64,000 nt of DNA. It comes from Viridibacillus sp050278625 (GTDB lineage: Bacteria > Bacillota > Bacilli > Bacillales_A > Planococcaceae). The DNA lies in NCBI RefSeq assembly GCF_050278625.1, contig NZ_JBNNTI010000020.1, positions 1-64,000 on the forward strand. Direction: 5' to 3'. Shown piece after piece: positions 1 through 9,820 of this stretch (position 1 is the first letter of the stretch; every line of letters starts with the position of its first letter). Below the pieces are notes generated by a model that was not told where the DNA came from, did not search any database, and saw only the letters and a program-made list of their open reading frames with translations. The position numbers were made by a program, and so were the translations under genes.

Positions 1-602
1 GTAGTTTTGGAGTTCTTGAGAAAAGAGATTCATTTCGTTTGAAACAGAAAAACTTTATAGAAAACGCCATCCTTCCTGTATATTTCTACAAGAAGAATAG
101 CGTTTTTTAAGTTATGATAATACAAATTCCTTTGATAAGCTTATTTGGCATGCCTGGCTTTCAAGAACTAGGTAGTTTTGGAACAATATCATTTTGTGCT
201 ATTAATATACGTTGTTAGCTTGATGGGCATGGGGGAGCGTCAGGAAAATGCGCATTTACAATGCTAAGGAAATTACATGATGACAAACCCCAATTGCTTC
301 ATTAAGATGAGAAATTGTGGTTTTTTCATTATGGAGAAATCAAGAAACGAGAAAAAAGCAGTAGAGACTTGTTTGAAATTGAAAAGGATTAAGCCGTTTT
401 TTCTCCCCTTCTCCAATAGTCTTTTTCTTTCAAGACCCCGAACATCCTTCAAACAGGAATGCTGCCCCTTTAGAGTACCAATAAGAAAAACACCTCAACT
501 CTAAGAAATCTATAGAGGTGAGGTGATTTTTATCAAACTTTTTACAAAGCTACAGAAATCTAATATCACAAAGTTTAAAATTTTTTAGTTGTAATCCCCC
601 TC
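1..602. other. Gene-free left edge with two hairpins
   Basis: No convincing gene. A 75-codon open frame (277-504) lacks a ribosome site and family features. A hairpin at 61-106 (arms around AACGCC and GGCGTT-like AGCGTT, then a T run) probably terminates a gene lying off the left edge. A second hairpin at 491-525 ends the serine hydrolase gene that follows. Confidence 0.6.
491..530. terminator. Bidirectional terminator
   Basis: Arms 491-502 and 514-525 form a 12-bp stem with one mismatch around an 11-nt loop. T runs follow on both strands. It closes the minus-strand hydrolase gene ending at 603. Confidence 0.75.
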
Positions 603-2021
603 TTACTTCACTTTTGGAATTTGTCTAAAGCCGAATTTAATCCTTACGATTGTGCCTTCTTCATTTCTTTTAAAACGCAGAATAAAATTCGAGTCTTTTA
701 TGTGTACTAAAAATGTGTCTTCTGCAATTGGTTTAATTATTGTCTGAATTCCATCTGAATCCATATGAAGTTTTCCCGCTTCAACATGAAGTTTCACTTT
801 CGCTCCTTCACCAGAAACAAATTCACCTTCATATTCCTTTAATTTAGCAAGGGATACATCAATTTCTTTCAAACTAAAATGAGTATCGTAAACAGATTTA
901 CCCAGTTGTTCTGCAAATGCACTATATAATAGTTGTGTAGATGGTACTCCTGCTAAGTTAGCAAATGCGATACCTGCTAAACCTAATTCTGGAATCATAT
1001 TCAATTGGGATGCTACACCTTTAATGGAACCTCCATGTTCTATCAGTCGATAACCAAAAAAGTCTGGTACTATTATTAAACCGTATCCGTAATATTTATC
1101 GGGATCACATTGTATATAAGGTGTTGTCATTAATTCGACGCTCTTTGGTGTCAATATTTGTGCCGAGCCTACTTTTCCGTTGTTTCTGAAGATTTCCGAG
1201 TATTTAAGCATATCGTTTATAGTAGATTTCAAGAATCCAGCTGCACGCATAGCGGGCGCGTCCCAAGGATTATTCGATTCAAACACGATTGTTTCTTCCG
1301 CTTTTTCCCGTGAATTATAAAGGGTGGCAATATCCTCGTGTCCATCTAATTCTTCTAAATGAAATACACTTTGATACATGCCTGCCGGATCTAGAATGTA
1401 ATCTTTCATATATTGTTCGTATTTGATTCCACTTACTCTTTCAATAATAGTGCCTAAAAGAGCGTAACCCTCATTTGAATAGCTAAACTCTGTACCAGGT
1501 GCACCAAATAGCTGATACTCCGCGTTCGCAATACCTTCCATCAGTTCCTCATATGTTTCAATACATGGAAGTTTAGATAATTCATTTTCTTTCTTTTCAT
1601 CTTCTTCAAATCTTGGATCCAACTCTATACTCTTACGTAAGGCACCCATTAATAATGTTAAAGGAGGTAATCCTGCAGAATGAGTCATAAAGTGATGAAT
1701 CGTCATTTGTTTTGTATACTCTTCATCATTAGTTTTAAATTCTGGTAAATATTGAACAACAGCATCATGAACAGAAAGTTTTCCAGCCTCTTGTAGCTGG
1801 AGAATGGCCATACACGTAAATGACTTCGTTATTGAACCAATTCCAAATACGGTGTCAGAGGATAAAGGTAGCTCCTTTTCTACATTTCGATAGCCAAAGT
1901 CACTTTCATAAATTAATTGCCCGTCTTTCGCCAAGCCCATTGCAAACCCTGGAATTTGATATTTCTTTGTAAGTTCACCAGCGTACTGATCGAATTCTTT
2001 CAGCATTGTTTCTTGTTTCAT
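603..2021 (-). CDS. Serine hydrolase, beta-lactamase/penicillin-binding class C family
   Basis: A protein of about 472 residues with the class C beta-lactamase/esterase fold (Pfam Beta-lactamase family). It shows the SxxK motif (SITK, about residue 67), the YxN motif (YSN, about 180) and an HGGS box in place of KTG (about 330). A C-terminal extension of about 100 residues is typical of the YbbE/Pbp-like branch. No signal peptide is seen, so it is probably cytoplasmic. Substrate cannot be read; these proteins are usually esterases or D-amino-acid peptidases. The ATG at 2021 sits 11 nt from GGAG. An ATG three codons upstream (2030) is only 2 nt from it and is less likely. Confidence 0.85.
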   Translation of the reverse strand: MKQETMLKEFDQYAGELTKKYQIPGFAMGLAKDGQLIYESDFGYRNVEKELPLSSDTVFGIGSITKSFTCMAILQLQEAGKLSVHDAVVQYLPEFKTNDEEYTKQMTIHHFMTHSAGLPPLTLLMGALRKSIELDPRFEEDEKKENELSKLPCIETYEELMEGIANAEYQLFGAPGTEFSYSNEGYALLGTIIERVSGIKYEQYMKDYILDPAGMYQSVFHLEELDGHEDIATLYNSREKAEETIVFESNNPWDAPAMRAAGFLKSTINDMLKYSEIFRNNGKVGSAQILTPKSVELMTTPYIQCDPDKYYGYGLIIVPDFFGYRLIEHGGSIKGVASQLNMIPELGLAGIAFANLAGVPSTQLLYSAFAEQLGKSVYDTHFSLKEIDVSLAKLKEYEGEFVSGEGAKVKLHVEAGKLHMDSDGIQTIIKPIAEDTFLVHIKDSNFILRFKRNEEGTIVRIKFGFRQIPKVK

Positions 2022-2282
2022 ATTGTACATCTCTCCATTTCTTAATTTTCTGATTTTTTAATAAATATATCTTTTGGAAATTCATTGTTCTAGAGGCCTG
2101 AATTGCTGCATGTGAATGTGATGCAATGATTGGGTTATTGCTTATTTATAGACAATAAGAAATCGATTTCCCCCTTTCGCTGTCTACTTTAATTGTATGG
2201 AACGAACTTCTCTTTTTTCTTACTCAATTCTTACAAATTCCTTAAGCTTTGAGACAAGCATAAAAGAGTCTAAGTAAACGTA

Positions 2283-2541
2283 AAACAGGAGCTTTCGCAG
2301 ATTCCTCTAATAATGCTACTGTTCAACCAAGGAAAAGCCGAAACTTGCTAGCGAATCACTTTGGTTAGGATTTACTGTGCAGGGTCCCCAAAACACTATA
2401 TATGCCAATAACAGTGTTAACATTACATTTGAATTCGGTTTTTTAGGTGAAACTTTTACTTTATGGGGTAAAAATATATATAAAATACCCTGCAAGAAAG
2501 AAATGTTATCTTTGGTAGAAAAGATCGGTCTATTTTTTTAG
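2283..2541 (+). pseudogene. Relic of a small secreted protein
   Basis: Two adjoining reading frames look coding. The first reads TGAFADSSNNATVQP, like the end of a signal peptide. After a +1 shift the second runs from about 2330 to a stop at 2539 and contains GETFTLWGKN. No intact start remains. A perfect-looking terminator hairpin follows directly. Family not recognised. Confidence 0.3.
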
Positions 2542-2555
2542 AGGAAATATGAACC

Positions 2556-2601
2556 ATACAACAAAGGCGAAGTCTTAAAGCAGACTCCGCCTTTGTTGTA
2601 T
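2556..2601. terminator. Long terminator-like hairpin
   Basis: Arms 2556-2574 and 2583-2601 pair over 19 positions with one mismatch around an 8-nt loop. No T run follows on the plus strand. It probably served the decayed gene just upstream. Confidence 0.55.
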
Positions 2602-2629
2602 CATGAATCAATTAATATCAGTATTATAA

Positions 2630-2780
2630 TTACATATAGATTTAATCTCTAGACACTTCTTATTCAACTATATTAGTATTTACAGAAATGGTTTCAAATT
2701 CGACAGGAATGGCTTTTGTTTCTATCGTTACTGGTTTTTTTGAGTTAGTAATGTCAGTAATTTTAGAATATAAGCGCGTT
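2630..2780 (-). pseudogene. Eroded minus-strand coding fragment
   Basis: The minus strand reads an open frame with coding-like composition, including SKKPVTIETKAIPVEFE, ending at a stop near 2656. A stop interrupts the frame just upstream, near 2800. The parent family is not recognised. No intact gene lies between 2030 and 3203. Confidence 0.25.
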
Positions 2781-3057
2781 CCAAATTCGAGTAGCTACCC
2801 AGTCCATAACTCCGGAATCATCGAATCACAGTGAACGCAACATACCTCATCCTTTGCTTTTTTCGTTCACTTCTTGAAAAATAGGCCATGAGTAGTGCGA
2901 TGGTTTCAATATTACCTTGAAATGATTGAGAATACGTTGTTTTTAATAGGATTTAGTTTTGAGTTTTCACGGATAATATCTACTACAATATCTACTATTT
3001 TTGTTCAAACGGTTCTTTTCAATAAAACTAGAAAAATCAAATAAAACGGTATCTTGT

Positions 3058-3123
3058 AATGATAGGATTCAAGAAAAATTAGGCTACTTAAAGCCAAAAG
3101 AATTTGGTCAGCAAGCAGCCTAA
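3058..3123 (+). mobile_element. IS3-family transposase, last 21 codons only
   Basis: The frame reads NDRIQEKLGYLKPKEFGQQA and ends A-stop. This is the conserved tail of IS3-family OrfB transposases (family knowledge: NxxRIQxKLxxLSPxEYRxQA). Everything upstream has been deleted, so this is a scar. Confidence 0.75.
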
Positions 3124-3203
3124 TAATTGTGTTTTATAAGTGTCTCAAATAGCTTTTTTAATGCTTTGAATAGTAACGCTAACTTCTGCTTCTAATATCC
3201 GCT

Positions 3204-5168
3204 TTAATATTCAAACTGACTTATTAGGTCTTTTAACTCATCAGCCATGTCAGAAAGTGCTTGAGCAGACGCATTAATTTCTTCCATAGAAGCCAATTGC
3301 TCCTCTGTAGAGGCAGCGACTTCTTCTGATGTAGCTGCATTTCCTTTAGCTGAAAAAGCTAAATCCTGAGTATTAGCTGAAACCTCTTGGACACTCTCTG
3401 ACATTTGTTCTGATGTGGAAGAAACCTCCTCCATTTGAGGAGTAATTTCTTTCATACTTGACATAATTACTTTGAACTTGGCTATGGCTTCATCTGAAAC
3501 CCGTAAGCCGCTTAGTACATCTTCAGTGACTTTTGCCATAATACGTACAGATTGCTCTGTGTCTGCTTGAATTCCATGAATAAGGTCAAAAATTTGTGTT
3601 GCAGATTGCTGTGATTGCTCTGCTAGTTTTCTTACTTCCCCGGCTACTACTGCAAAACCCTTTCCATGCTCTCCTGCCCTAGCTGCTTCGATTGCAGCAT
3701 TTAGAGAGAGCAAGTTCGTTTGTTCAGCAATGCCTGTAATGACATCTAGAATAGAGGTGATTTGCTGTGAACGTTCATGTAACGTTTGAATCTTTGTGTT
3801 TGAATCTGTAACAGACAGATGTATAGAATTCATTTGATCTTTTGTATCTTGTACTGCTTTCCCTCCCTCTAGGGCATGCTTAGTGGCATGTTGGGAGAGG
3901 GTGGTTACGGTGGAAGAACATTTAGCTATATGAAGAATTGCTTTCGACAGTTCATTTAGCGCTTCCACATTCTTATCTGCATTCGTTGTTTGGATATCTG
4001 CGTTACTAGAAACTTCTTGTATAGCGATAGCCACTTGCTCAGTAGCCATACTAGTTTGATCGGCATTAGCGGTGAGCTCTTCTGCTGAAGAGGCAACTTG
4101 TTCTGCATTTACCTCTACTTTTTGAATAAGTGTTTTAAGACTATCTTGCATGTTATTGAAAACTTGTCCCAATTGTCCAATCTCATCTTTAGAGGTAATC
4201 ACCAATTTTTCAGTCAAATCCCCTTTACTAATCGTCATTGCACTATCTTTTAAATCTTCAATTGGTCCGATAATTCTTTTTGTAATAAAATAAACGGCAA
4301 CGGCACATACAACAATTGAAATGGCTAATACGAGAATAGTGGTAACCAAGATGGACGAAGCAGATTCATCTATTTCTTTCGAAAAAATTGTTCCTGTAAT
4401 TTTCCAACCTGTAAGTTTATTTGTTGTAAAAAATAATGTTCGATTATCACCATCATATACATAATCATACATACCCGATTTTGAATCATAAATCTGATTC
4501 ATAAAGCTCTCTTTCACTTCCCCTCCCCCTTTTAAAGTAGGGTGTGAAATCACCTTTTTATTTTCATCAAAAATAGATGGGTATCCCGACTTCCCAATAC
4601 TAATTGAATTTGATACTTTTTGTAATTCTGTTAGGTTAAGGTCCACTGCAACAACACCTGAACGATCATTTAACTGCTGAGCAATTGTAACGATCATATC
4701 TTCAGTCCGCACATCTTTGTAAGGTTCTGTTATAAAAGGATCTCCTTTAAGCTCTACTGCTCTTTTATACCAACTTCTTTCTAGAGGATTATAATTTTTG
4801 GCAGTAGGTACATTCTCACCTTGAATAAATGCTCCACTATTCGTTGCAACATAAATACTGAAAACATCTGGGTTTAGATTAGAATATTGCTGAAGAGATG
4901 ATTTTAGGGTAACATCGCCCTTTCCATACATCGAAGAATTAATTTCCTCACTAAAGACGCCTAATTCGTTTATTTTTTCACTGATGGTTTTGTCTATAAG
5001 TTTATTTAATACTTCAACACTCTCGTTGGCACTATGAAGAATTTCCTTTTCTATAGAATCTTTAGCTGATAAGTATGACAATATCCCAACCAAAACAACA
5101 GGGATTACTAATACAAGCGCAAATGAAATATACAGCTTATTTTTAAGGCTTCTGAATAAATTTTGCAT
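3204..5168 (-). CDS. Methyl-accepting chemotaxis protein with Cache sensor
   Basis: A 654-residue transmembrane chemoreceptor that signals to CheA/CheW. The first membrane helix (about 13-33) is followed by an extracellular double-Cache-like domain (about 35-270), a second helix (about 274-296), HAMP (about 297-350) and a long coiled-coil signalling domain. The conserved hairpin tip (EQTNLLSLNAAIEAARAGEH) lies at about 478-497. The start has AAAGGAG 9 nt upstream. Ligand unknown; such Cache domains in Bacilli often bind amino acids. It stands alone and is not in a che operon. Confidence 0.95.
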   Translation of the reverse strand: MQNLFRSLKNKLYISFALVLVIPVVLVGILSYLSAKDSIEKEILHSANESVEVLNKLIDKTISEKINELGVFSEEINSSMYGKGDVTLKSSLQQYSNLNPDVFSIYVATNSGAFIQGENVPTAKNYNPLERSWYKRAVELKGDPFITEPYKDVRTEDMIVTIAQQLNDRSGVVAVDLNLTELQKVSNSISIGKSGYPSIFDENKKVISHPTLKGGGEVKESFMNQIYDSKSGMYDYVYDGDNRTLFFTTNKLTGWKITGTIFSKEIDESASSILVTTILVLAISIVVCAVAVYFITKRIIGPIEDLKDSAMTISKGDLTEKLVITSKDEIGQLGQVFNNMQDSLKTLIQKVEVNAEQVASSAEELTANADQTSMATEQVAIAIQEVSSNADIQTTNADKNVEALNELSKAILHIAKCSSTVTTLSQHATKHALEGGKAVQDTKDQMNSIHLSVTDSNTKIQTLHERSQQITSILDVITGIAEQTNLLSLNAAIEAARAGEHGKGFAVVAGEVRKLAEQSQQSATQIFDLIHGIQADTEQSVRIMAKVTEDVLSGLRVSDEAIAKFKVIMSSMKEITPQMEEVSSTSEQMSESVQEVSANTQDLAFSAKGNAATSEEVAASTEEQLASMEEINASAQALSDMADELKDLISQFEY

Positions 5169-5660
5169 GCAACAATTCTCCTTTTTCTACACTATGCTTT
5201 AAAAGCTTTTTTCTTAAGATGCTTTCTTACAACTATTCTCTGTATGCTTTTATTCGCAAACCTTATATCGAAATACTGATAAGGAATCAAAAAAGACAAA
5301 AGCTGCTTTCTTACATATTTTTTTAACTACAACTCCTTTGATTGATAAATTATGTCCTTTGCTTTTATCGGTTGAAATAAAATAATTCGAACATTAAAAT
5401 TATCAATAAAAATCACATTTAAAAATTCGCAACTAATGACCCATTTCAGAAGCATTCTAGCCTCCCGAAATAAATTAATCTAATTCATTAAAACAAACTT
5501 CATAAACAGATAAACAAATAGAAAGAACTCATTTTGATCAATCTTCTTTTTTAAAATGAGTTCTATTTTACTTTCTATTAAATTCAATGTTTCAAGGATA
5601 AAAAGAATTGTGAAATAAAGATTTTGAATAAATGAAAAAGGTGCAGAACTTCATAAATGC
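5169..5660. other. Intergenic region with one hairpin
   Basis: AT-rich, no gene seen. A perfect 12-bp hairpin (arms 5524-5535 and 5553-5564, AGAACTCATTTT) resembles a terminator. Its T run is weak. Confidence 0.5.
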
Positions 5661-5668
5661 AAGAGATC

Positions 5669-5818
5669 TGAACCCGATTTGTTTCACAATTGCTTGATAA
5701 GGATAGCGTTAATGCATTTACTCCAGATGTTATCGGTGATTTGTTAGCAAATAATGAGTTAGTTGAAGAAAAAGAGGCATCACTTCACATCTACAGTTTT
5801 ATCTACTCAACCGTATTT
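5669..5818 (+). pseudogene. Coding-like fragment, parent unknown
   Basis: From a stop at about 5665 the plus strand reads a compositionally normal protein stretch (for example DSVNAFTPDVIGDLLANN at about 5700-5753). It then runs into the antisense of the methyltransferase gene. No start with a ribosome site is present. Probably the internal remnant of a lost gene. Confidence 0.25.
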
Positions 5819-6731
5819 ATTTCTTCACAGCATGGATATAATGAATTGTTTCAAATGCAGTTAAATAATCTTCTCTATCATTGAAAAATTGTAATTGAAT
5901 ATCTTTTGGAGATAAATGTTCATAGATTAATAAGCCAGCTTTTTGTAAAAGATTTTCTATTTCTTCATAGGAGAAACTTGCTTTCATAGGCTCTCCACTA
6001 GCATTAGCTAATGTCACCATATTCTCTACACGATTCGATAAACCTTTTTCGGTAAATAAATTTTCATCAGCATAATCAAATACTATCGAGCTACCCTCAG
6101 GCATTTCTTTAAAAAGATTAATTAATAATTGCTCGAGTTCAGCTTTAGATAAGTAATACGATACGCCAAGTAAACTAAAAAAGGTTCTTTTTCGTTTTAC
6201 ATTGTTTTTGAATAAAAAATCTGATGAAATATTTTTAGTGAAATCACATTGAATAAAATGTAAGTTACTAGGAATTGTTAAGTTAGCCTCTTTTAACTTA
6301 TTTATTTTATATTCTTGTGTTGTAGTGGAATCTACTTCATGAATGGAAATGCTATGTTCAAGTTGAGGATTACGTAAAGCGAATGTATCCATGCCTGCAC
6401 CTAAAATAATATATTGAGTAGCACCTAAAGAGGTTTCATTGAATAGCACTTTTTCACAAAATGCAGCGCGTGCTAATGGTGTAGGTGACAGTTGTATTTG
6501 TGTAATCCATCTTAAAATTTCATCAGGTTGATCTTTCAACTTATCCCCTAATTCAGCATTAAAAAAGTTGATTCCCTTTGTCATATTAATTTTAACAGCT
6601 TCAAACTCTTGTTCTGTTAAAAGTTGAGCGGCGATAAAATCATCAAAAATAATAGGTTGATCAAAAAGGTGGTGATAGGCTCGTCCAAAAGCCGAGATTA
6701 AAGCAGTTAAACTTGATTCATTTGAATTCAT
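5817..6731 (-). CDS. SAM-dependent methyltransferase, leucine carboxyl methyltransferase-like
   Basis: A 304-residue class I methyltransferase of the LCMT / TIGR00027-type family. Motif I is visible as ILGAGMDTFALR (about residue 103), followed by HEVDSTTTQEYK, the acidic strand that binds the SAM ribose. A tyrosine-rich SYYLSKAEL stretch lies at about 198. The start at 6731 has GGAGGG 7 nt upstream. The longer open frame to 6824 lacks such a site. Natural substrate unknown; many members act on small-molecule carboxylates or hydroxyls. Single gene. Confidence 0.85.
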   Translation of the reverse strand: MNSNESSLTALISAFGRAYHHLFDQPIIFDDFIAAQLLTEQEFEAVKINMTKGINFFNAELGDKLKDQPDEILRWITQIQLSPTPLARAAFCEKVLFNETSLGATQYIILGAGMDTFALRNPQLEHSISIHEVDSTTTQEYKINKLKEANLTIPSNLHFIQCDFTKNISSDFLFKNNVKRKRTFFSLLGVSYYLSKAELEQLLINLFKEMPEGSSIVFDYADENLFTEKGLSNRVENMVTLANASGEPMKASFSYEEIENLLQKAGLLIYEHLSPKDIQLQFFNDREDYLTAFETIHYIHAVKK

Positions 6732-6925
6732 AATAAAACCCTCCATTTGATTTTTATCCTCAATTGCAAGGTTCATTATAACACGCAAATATAATATTAT
6801 ATCACATATAAATATTTTTGTCAATACGTTAAGGTATGGTCATTTCTCTTACCGATACTTTGTCCGCAGAGGTTATCTACTAGGATCATAATTAACATTA
6901 AGGGTTAGAAGTTTTCCAAATAGTA

Positions 6926-6960
6926 AAACCCCCTATTGTCAAGAAACAAAAAGGGGGTTT
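6926..6960 (-). terminator. Terminator of the CAP-domain gene
   Basis: Arms 6926-6934 and 6952-6960 (AAACCCCCT / AGGGGGTTT) pair perfectly just past the stop at 6965. A short T-rich tail follows on the minus strand. Confidence 0.7.
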
Positions 6961-6964
6961 GTAG

Positions 6965-7816
6965 TTATTTTGCAAAAATTTGAGTACCGTATGTTGGATA
7001 TTGAGCGTTTTTACCTGAAACAACAATACCTATTCCAACTTTTTGATAATTAGGTGATAAAATATTTTCTCTGTGACCAGTAGAATTCATCCAGCCATCC
7101 ATGAAACTTGTTGCTGTTGGATAACCTGCAGCGATATTCTCCCCTGCTGCATATGTTTTATACCCTGATCCGTTAAGTAAGTTTGACCAGCTTCCGTAGG
7201 ATGGGCTTGTATGGCTGAAATATCGATTTTTCTCCATATCTAGTGAACGAATTATCGCAAGCTTTGTAAGCTTTGGATCTTGCTTTAAAGGTTTCAATTT
7301 CTTTTTTGCACGCTCTTTATTTATTATGCTAACTATTTGATCTTGCATTTTTTTATTTCCTAAATCAATGTAACTATCAACAAATTTACCAGATTTAATC
7401 CAGTAAGTCTTGCTACCTTTGTTTACTTTAATCCAACCATTTGTATTTGCAGCACTCACTTTATAAATCCCAGCTGCAAGCTTCGTTGTTGATTTGGAAC
7501 CTTTTGCTTTTTTATAGGTTGTTGTTGTTTTTGAAAGATAGATATAATCACCAGTGAAACCGTTCTTTACCCACTTTTTATCTTTTGTTTGCATCCATTT
7601 ATCTTTTGTTGTTTTGATAATCGTTACTTTCTTTTTAGCAGCTACTATAGATTTTCTTCCATATCCACCTTGCTTAGTAAACAGTCTACTTGTTTCAGTA
7701 AGCGTTACTTGTTTTATTTTTGGACTACTTGCTTTAGCATTTGTTGGGCTTGCTAAACTACATAATAAGATCATCGCCATGAATACGACGCTAAATTTTT
7801 TCACCATTTTATTCAA
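6965..7816 (-). CDS. Secreted CAP-domain (SCP/PR1-like) protein with SH3-like N-terminal half
   Basis: A 283-residue exported protein. A signal peptide (about 1-30, ending TNAKAS) is followed by two basic SH3-like segments (about 33-150) and a CAP domain (about 155-283). CAP signatures are HTSPSYG, AGENIAAG and GWMNSTGHRENIL, as in B. subtilis YkwD. Function of bacterial CAP proteins is unsettled. The basic repeats suggest cell-wall binding (inference). The start is TTG at 7816 with GGAGG 7 nt upstream; the ATG three codons later would be too far at 16 nt. A second CAP gene lies at 26899. Confidence 0.88.
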   Translation of the reverse strand: MNKMVKKFSVVFMAMILLCSLASPTNAKASSPKIKQVTLTETSRLFTKQGGYGRKSIVAAKKKVTIIKTTKDKWMQTKDKKWVKNGFTGDYIYLSKTTTTYKKAKGSKSTTKLAAGIYKVSAANTNGWIKVNKGSKTYWIKSGKFVDSYIDLGNKKMQDQIVSIINKERAKKKLKPLKQDPKLTKLAIIRSLDMEKNRYFSHTSPSYGSWSNLLNGSGYKTYAAGENIAAGYPTATSFMDGWMNSTGHRENILSPNYQKVGIGIVVSGKNAQYPTYGTQIFAK

Positions 7817-8117
7817 CTTAATTCCTCCGAATCTAATTATTAAAACGATAATTTTTAATGTTAGTAGTTCTCTCTCAATAGTCTTTTCAGAGAATTCTCA
7901 TTAAATATAGTCGTTTAATCAATATCAATTAAAAAAGAATCGTATTGACTACAATTTTTACTCACTATATCACAGTATCAAATTTTTATGGTCATAAAGA
8001 CAAAAAATAGTTTTAAACTATTAATAAATTTACATAATATAGGGATTTAAACTCAGAAGATAAATTTGTATATTTATTTTCTATCTGTTGTATACTAGCA
8101 GTAAAAAGAGTGATTAT
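7817..8117. other. Intergenic promoter region
   Basis: No gene. A candidate promoter for the channel-like gene has -10 TATACT at 8091-8096 and a loose -35 TTGTAT at 8066-8071 with a long 19-nt spacer. Confidence 0.4.
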
Positions 8118-8483
8118 ATGATTTCATTTATATTAACTACAAATCGTCTTTTAAAAGCTCTTATTCGTGCTTTTAAGCAACCGTTATTTATTTCATTGAT
8201 TACATCATTATTTTTTATCCTTTTGTCAGGGACGATGTTTTATACGAACGTAGAAGGTTGGTCTATACTTGATGCCATTTACTTTTGTGTCGTCAGTCTC
8301 ATTCCAAGCGGTGTAGATACTTCACTCACACCGACTACAAGTCTAGGCAAAGTATTTACGATGTTTTATTTAGCTGTTGGCGTTGGTGTTATGTTTCTAA
8401 CATTACTGATTCTTGGAAAGACAATGATTAAGTCAACAGATGAATCGACTTCAGAAATTACAAAAAACAGAAAATTATTGTAA
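8118..8483 (+). CDS. Two-helix ion-channel-like membrane protein
   Basis: About 121 residues with the layout of a 2-TM potassium channel pore (Ion_trans_2). There is a helix at about 21-43, a pore loop at about 47-70, a second helix at about 75-98 and a short charged tail. Potassium channels carry TVGYGD in the filter; here the loop reads SLIPSGVDTSLTP, so the signature is missing. It may conduct another ion, be a subunit or be inactive (inference). The ATG at 8118 is preferred because an upstream TTG frame would overlap the -10 box. The ribosome site is weak. A hairpin terminator follows at 8490-8517. Confidence 0.65.
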   Translation: MISFILTTNRLLKALIRAFKQPLFISLITSLFFILLSGTMFYTNVEGWSILDAIYFCVVSLIPSGVDTSLTPTTSLGKVFTMFYLAVGVGVMFLTLLILGKTMIKSTDESTSEITKNRKLL

Positions 8484-8489
8484 GTTTTA

Positions 8490-8517
8490 AGGTTGTCTTA
8501 ATAGACGACTTTTTTTA
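8490..8517 (+). terminator. Terminator of the channel-like gene
   Basis: An imperfect stem (AAGG-TTGTC with GACGA-CTT) is followed by seven Ts. Confidence 0.6.
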
Positions 8518-8710
8518 TATTTTTACAACTCATGGTATTTTTATGCAATGAACCTTTACTCTAACGATGAAATTTTTATAAATGTGTTTTAAACCTATCA
8601 TCAGATATTGTCGAAACAAGGAACTTTTCATACAAATATTTCCCAAATGAATAATTGAAATATTTACTCTATAAGAAATATAAGCTATGATAATTAGGAA
8701 ATAGTCAATT

Positions 8711-8745
8711 CTATCTATATTAATTATAGATAGTGATAAATCACT
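8711..8745. promoter_or_regulatory. Overlapping palindromes upstream of the soluble chemoreceptor
   Basis: A perfect 9-bp inverted repeat (8711-8719 / 8725-8733, CTATCTATA) overlaps a second one (8732-8737 / 8740-8745, AGTGAT / ATCACT). They end about 56 bp before the start of the chemoreceptor gene. They could be a regulator operator; no regulator is identified. Confidence 0.4.
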
Positions 8746-8801
8746 CACTTGCGACCATCTATCTTTTTTGATGGCTAGCATATAGGACGGAGGTCATTAA
8801 T

Positions 8802-9623
8802 TTGAGTTTATTAGAAGTATTAAAACAGGCTACACCATACATACAATTGGCATTCAATAATGAAATTTTTGTCAGTATAGTTGATCGTGATCAAAACAAG
8901 GTTTACTTTTCGTCTCCTGGTAATAAAGTTGATCTAGGGGTAAAAACTGGCGACATAATGGAGGATACTGAAGAATTACGACAAGCCTACGCAGGGAAAA
9001 ACGTATCGCGGGATATACCTGCCGAATTTTATGGGGTCTCACTTCATACGAAAATATATACAATTAAAGAAAACGGTCGTGTAGTTGGAGCTCTTAGCTT
9101 AGTTTTCTCGATGGAGAACCAAGAAAAGTTACAATCTTATATGAATCATCTACAAAATGCTGTCATTGGTTTACAGGATAAAGTACATCTTGTTGCCTCT
9201 CATTCAGAGGAGCTTGCAGCAACAAGTACTGAAATTACAGTGCAATCTCGACAAGCACTTGCTGATTCAGAAGCTTCACATAGTGTAACAGATTTTATCA
9301 AATCAATTTCTCAACAAACGAATTTACTTGGTTTAAATGCTTCTATTGAAGCTGCTCGAGCAGGTCAGCATGGGGCTGGATTTAATATTGTTGCTCAAGA
9401 AGTACGAAAATTATCTTTAGAAACAAAGTCTGCTACAGAAAAGATTGAAGATTCACTTAAAAATATCACACAAAATCTACAAGGTTTAATGGGGAGTATG
9501 AGTCAGATTAATACTGCATCAAATGAACAAGCAGAGCTAGTACAAGATTTCAGCTCAATTATCGAAGAATTAGGTTCCCTGAGTAGTCAGATGGGCCAAT
9601 TGGTGAAAGAAACATTGCGTTAG
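8802..9623 (+). CDS. Soluble methyl-accepting chemotaxis protein, YfmS-like
   Basis: A 273-residue chemoreceptor without membrane helices. Residues about 1-110 form a small sensor domain and 130-273 a short signalling hairpin with a diverged tip (QQTNLLGLNASIEAARAGQH). Size and layout match B. subtilis YfmS, a cytoplasmic transducer. It has no HAMP and probably senses an intracellular cue and acts on CheA/CheW. The start is TTG, with GGAGG 8 nt upstream. Palindromes precede it and a perfect 9-bp terminator stem (9653-9661 / 9675-9683) follows. Confidence 0.88.
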   Translation: MSLLEVLKQATPYIQLAFNNEIFVSIVDRDQNKVYFSSPGNKVDLGVKTGDIMEDTEELRQAYAGKNVSRDIPAEFYGVSLHTKIYTIKENGRVVGALSLVFSMENQEKLQSYMNHLQNAVIGLQDKVHLVASHSEELAATSTEITVQSRQALADSEASHSVTDFIKSISQQTNLLGLNASIEAARAGQHGAGFNIVAQEVRKLSLETKSATEKIEDSLKNITQNLQGLMGSMSQINTASNEQAELVQDFSSIIEELGSLSSQMGQLVKETLR

Positions 9624-9652
9624 ATTTCCACATTTTCAAATCGAAATAATCA

Positions 9653-9683
9653 AGCCCATTGAGTGTTGTGTATGCAATGGGCT
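9653..9683 (+). terminator. Terminator of the soluble chemoreceptor gene
   Basis: AGCCCATTG and CAATGGGCT pair perfectly over 9 bp around a 13-nt loop. A weak T tail follows. Confidence 0.65.
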
Positions 9684-9820
9684 AATTTAATCTTACAAAT
9701 ATATAATCTTACTTCACATGCGTGCTATTTGAAAATACTTCCTTATTCTATCTACTTCTAACCACCTTTTACATACTTACAATTTAAAAACTTTATTAGC
9801 ACCAGTAATAAAAATACTTC

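Noticed and set aside
277..504. 75-codon open frame at the left edge
   Set aside because: No ribosome site, no family features, and it ends inside a terminator hairpin.
8530..8781. 83-codon minus-strand open frame before the soluble chemoreceptor
   Set aside because: It covers the palindromes and promoter region of the plus-strand gene and has no ribosome site.
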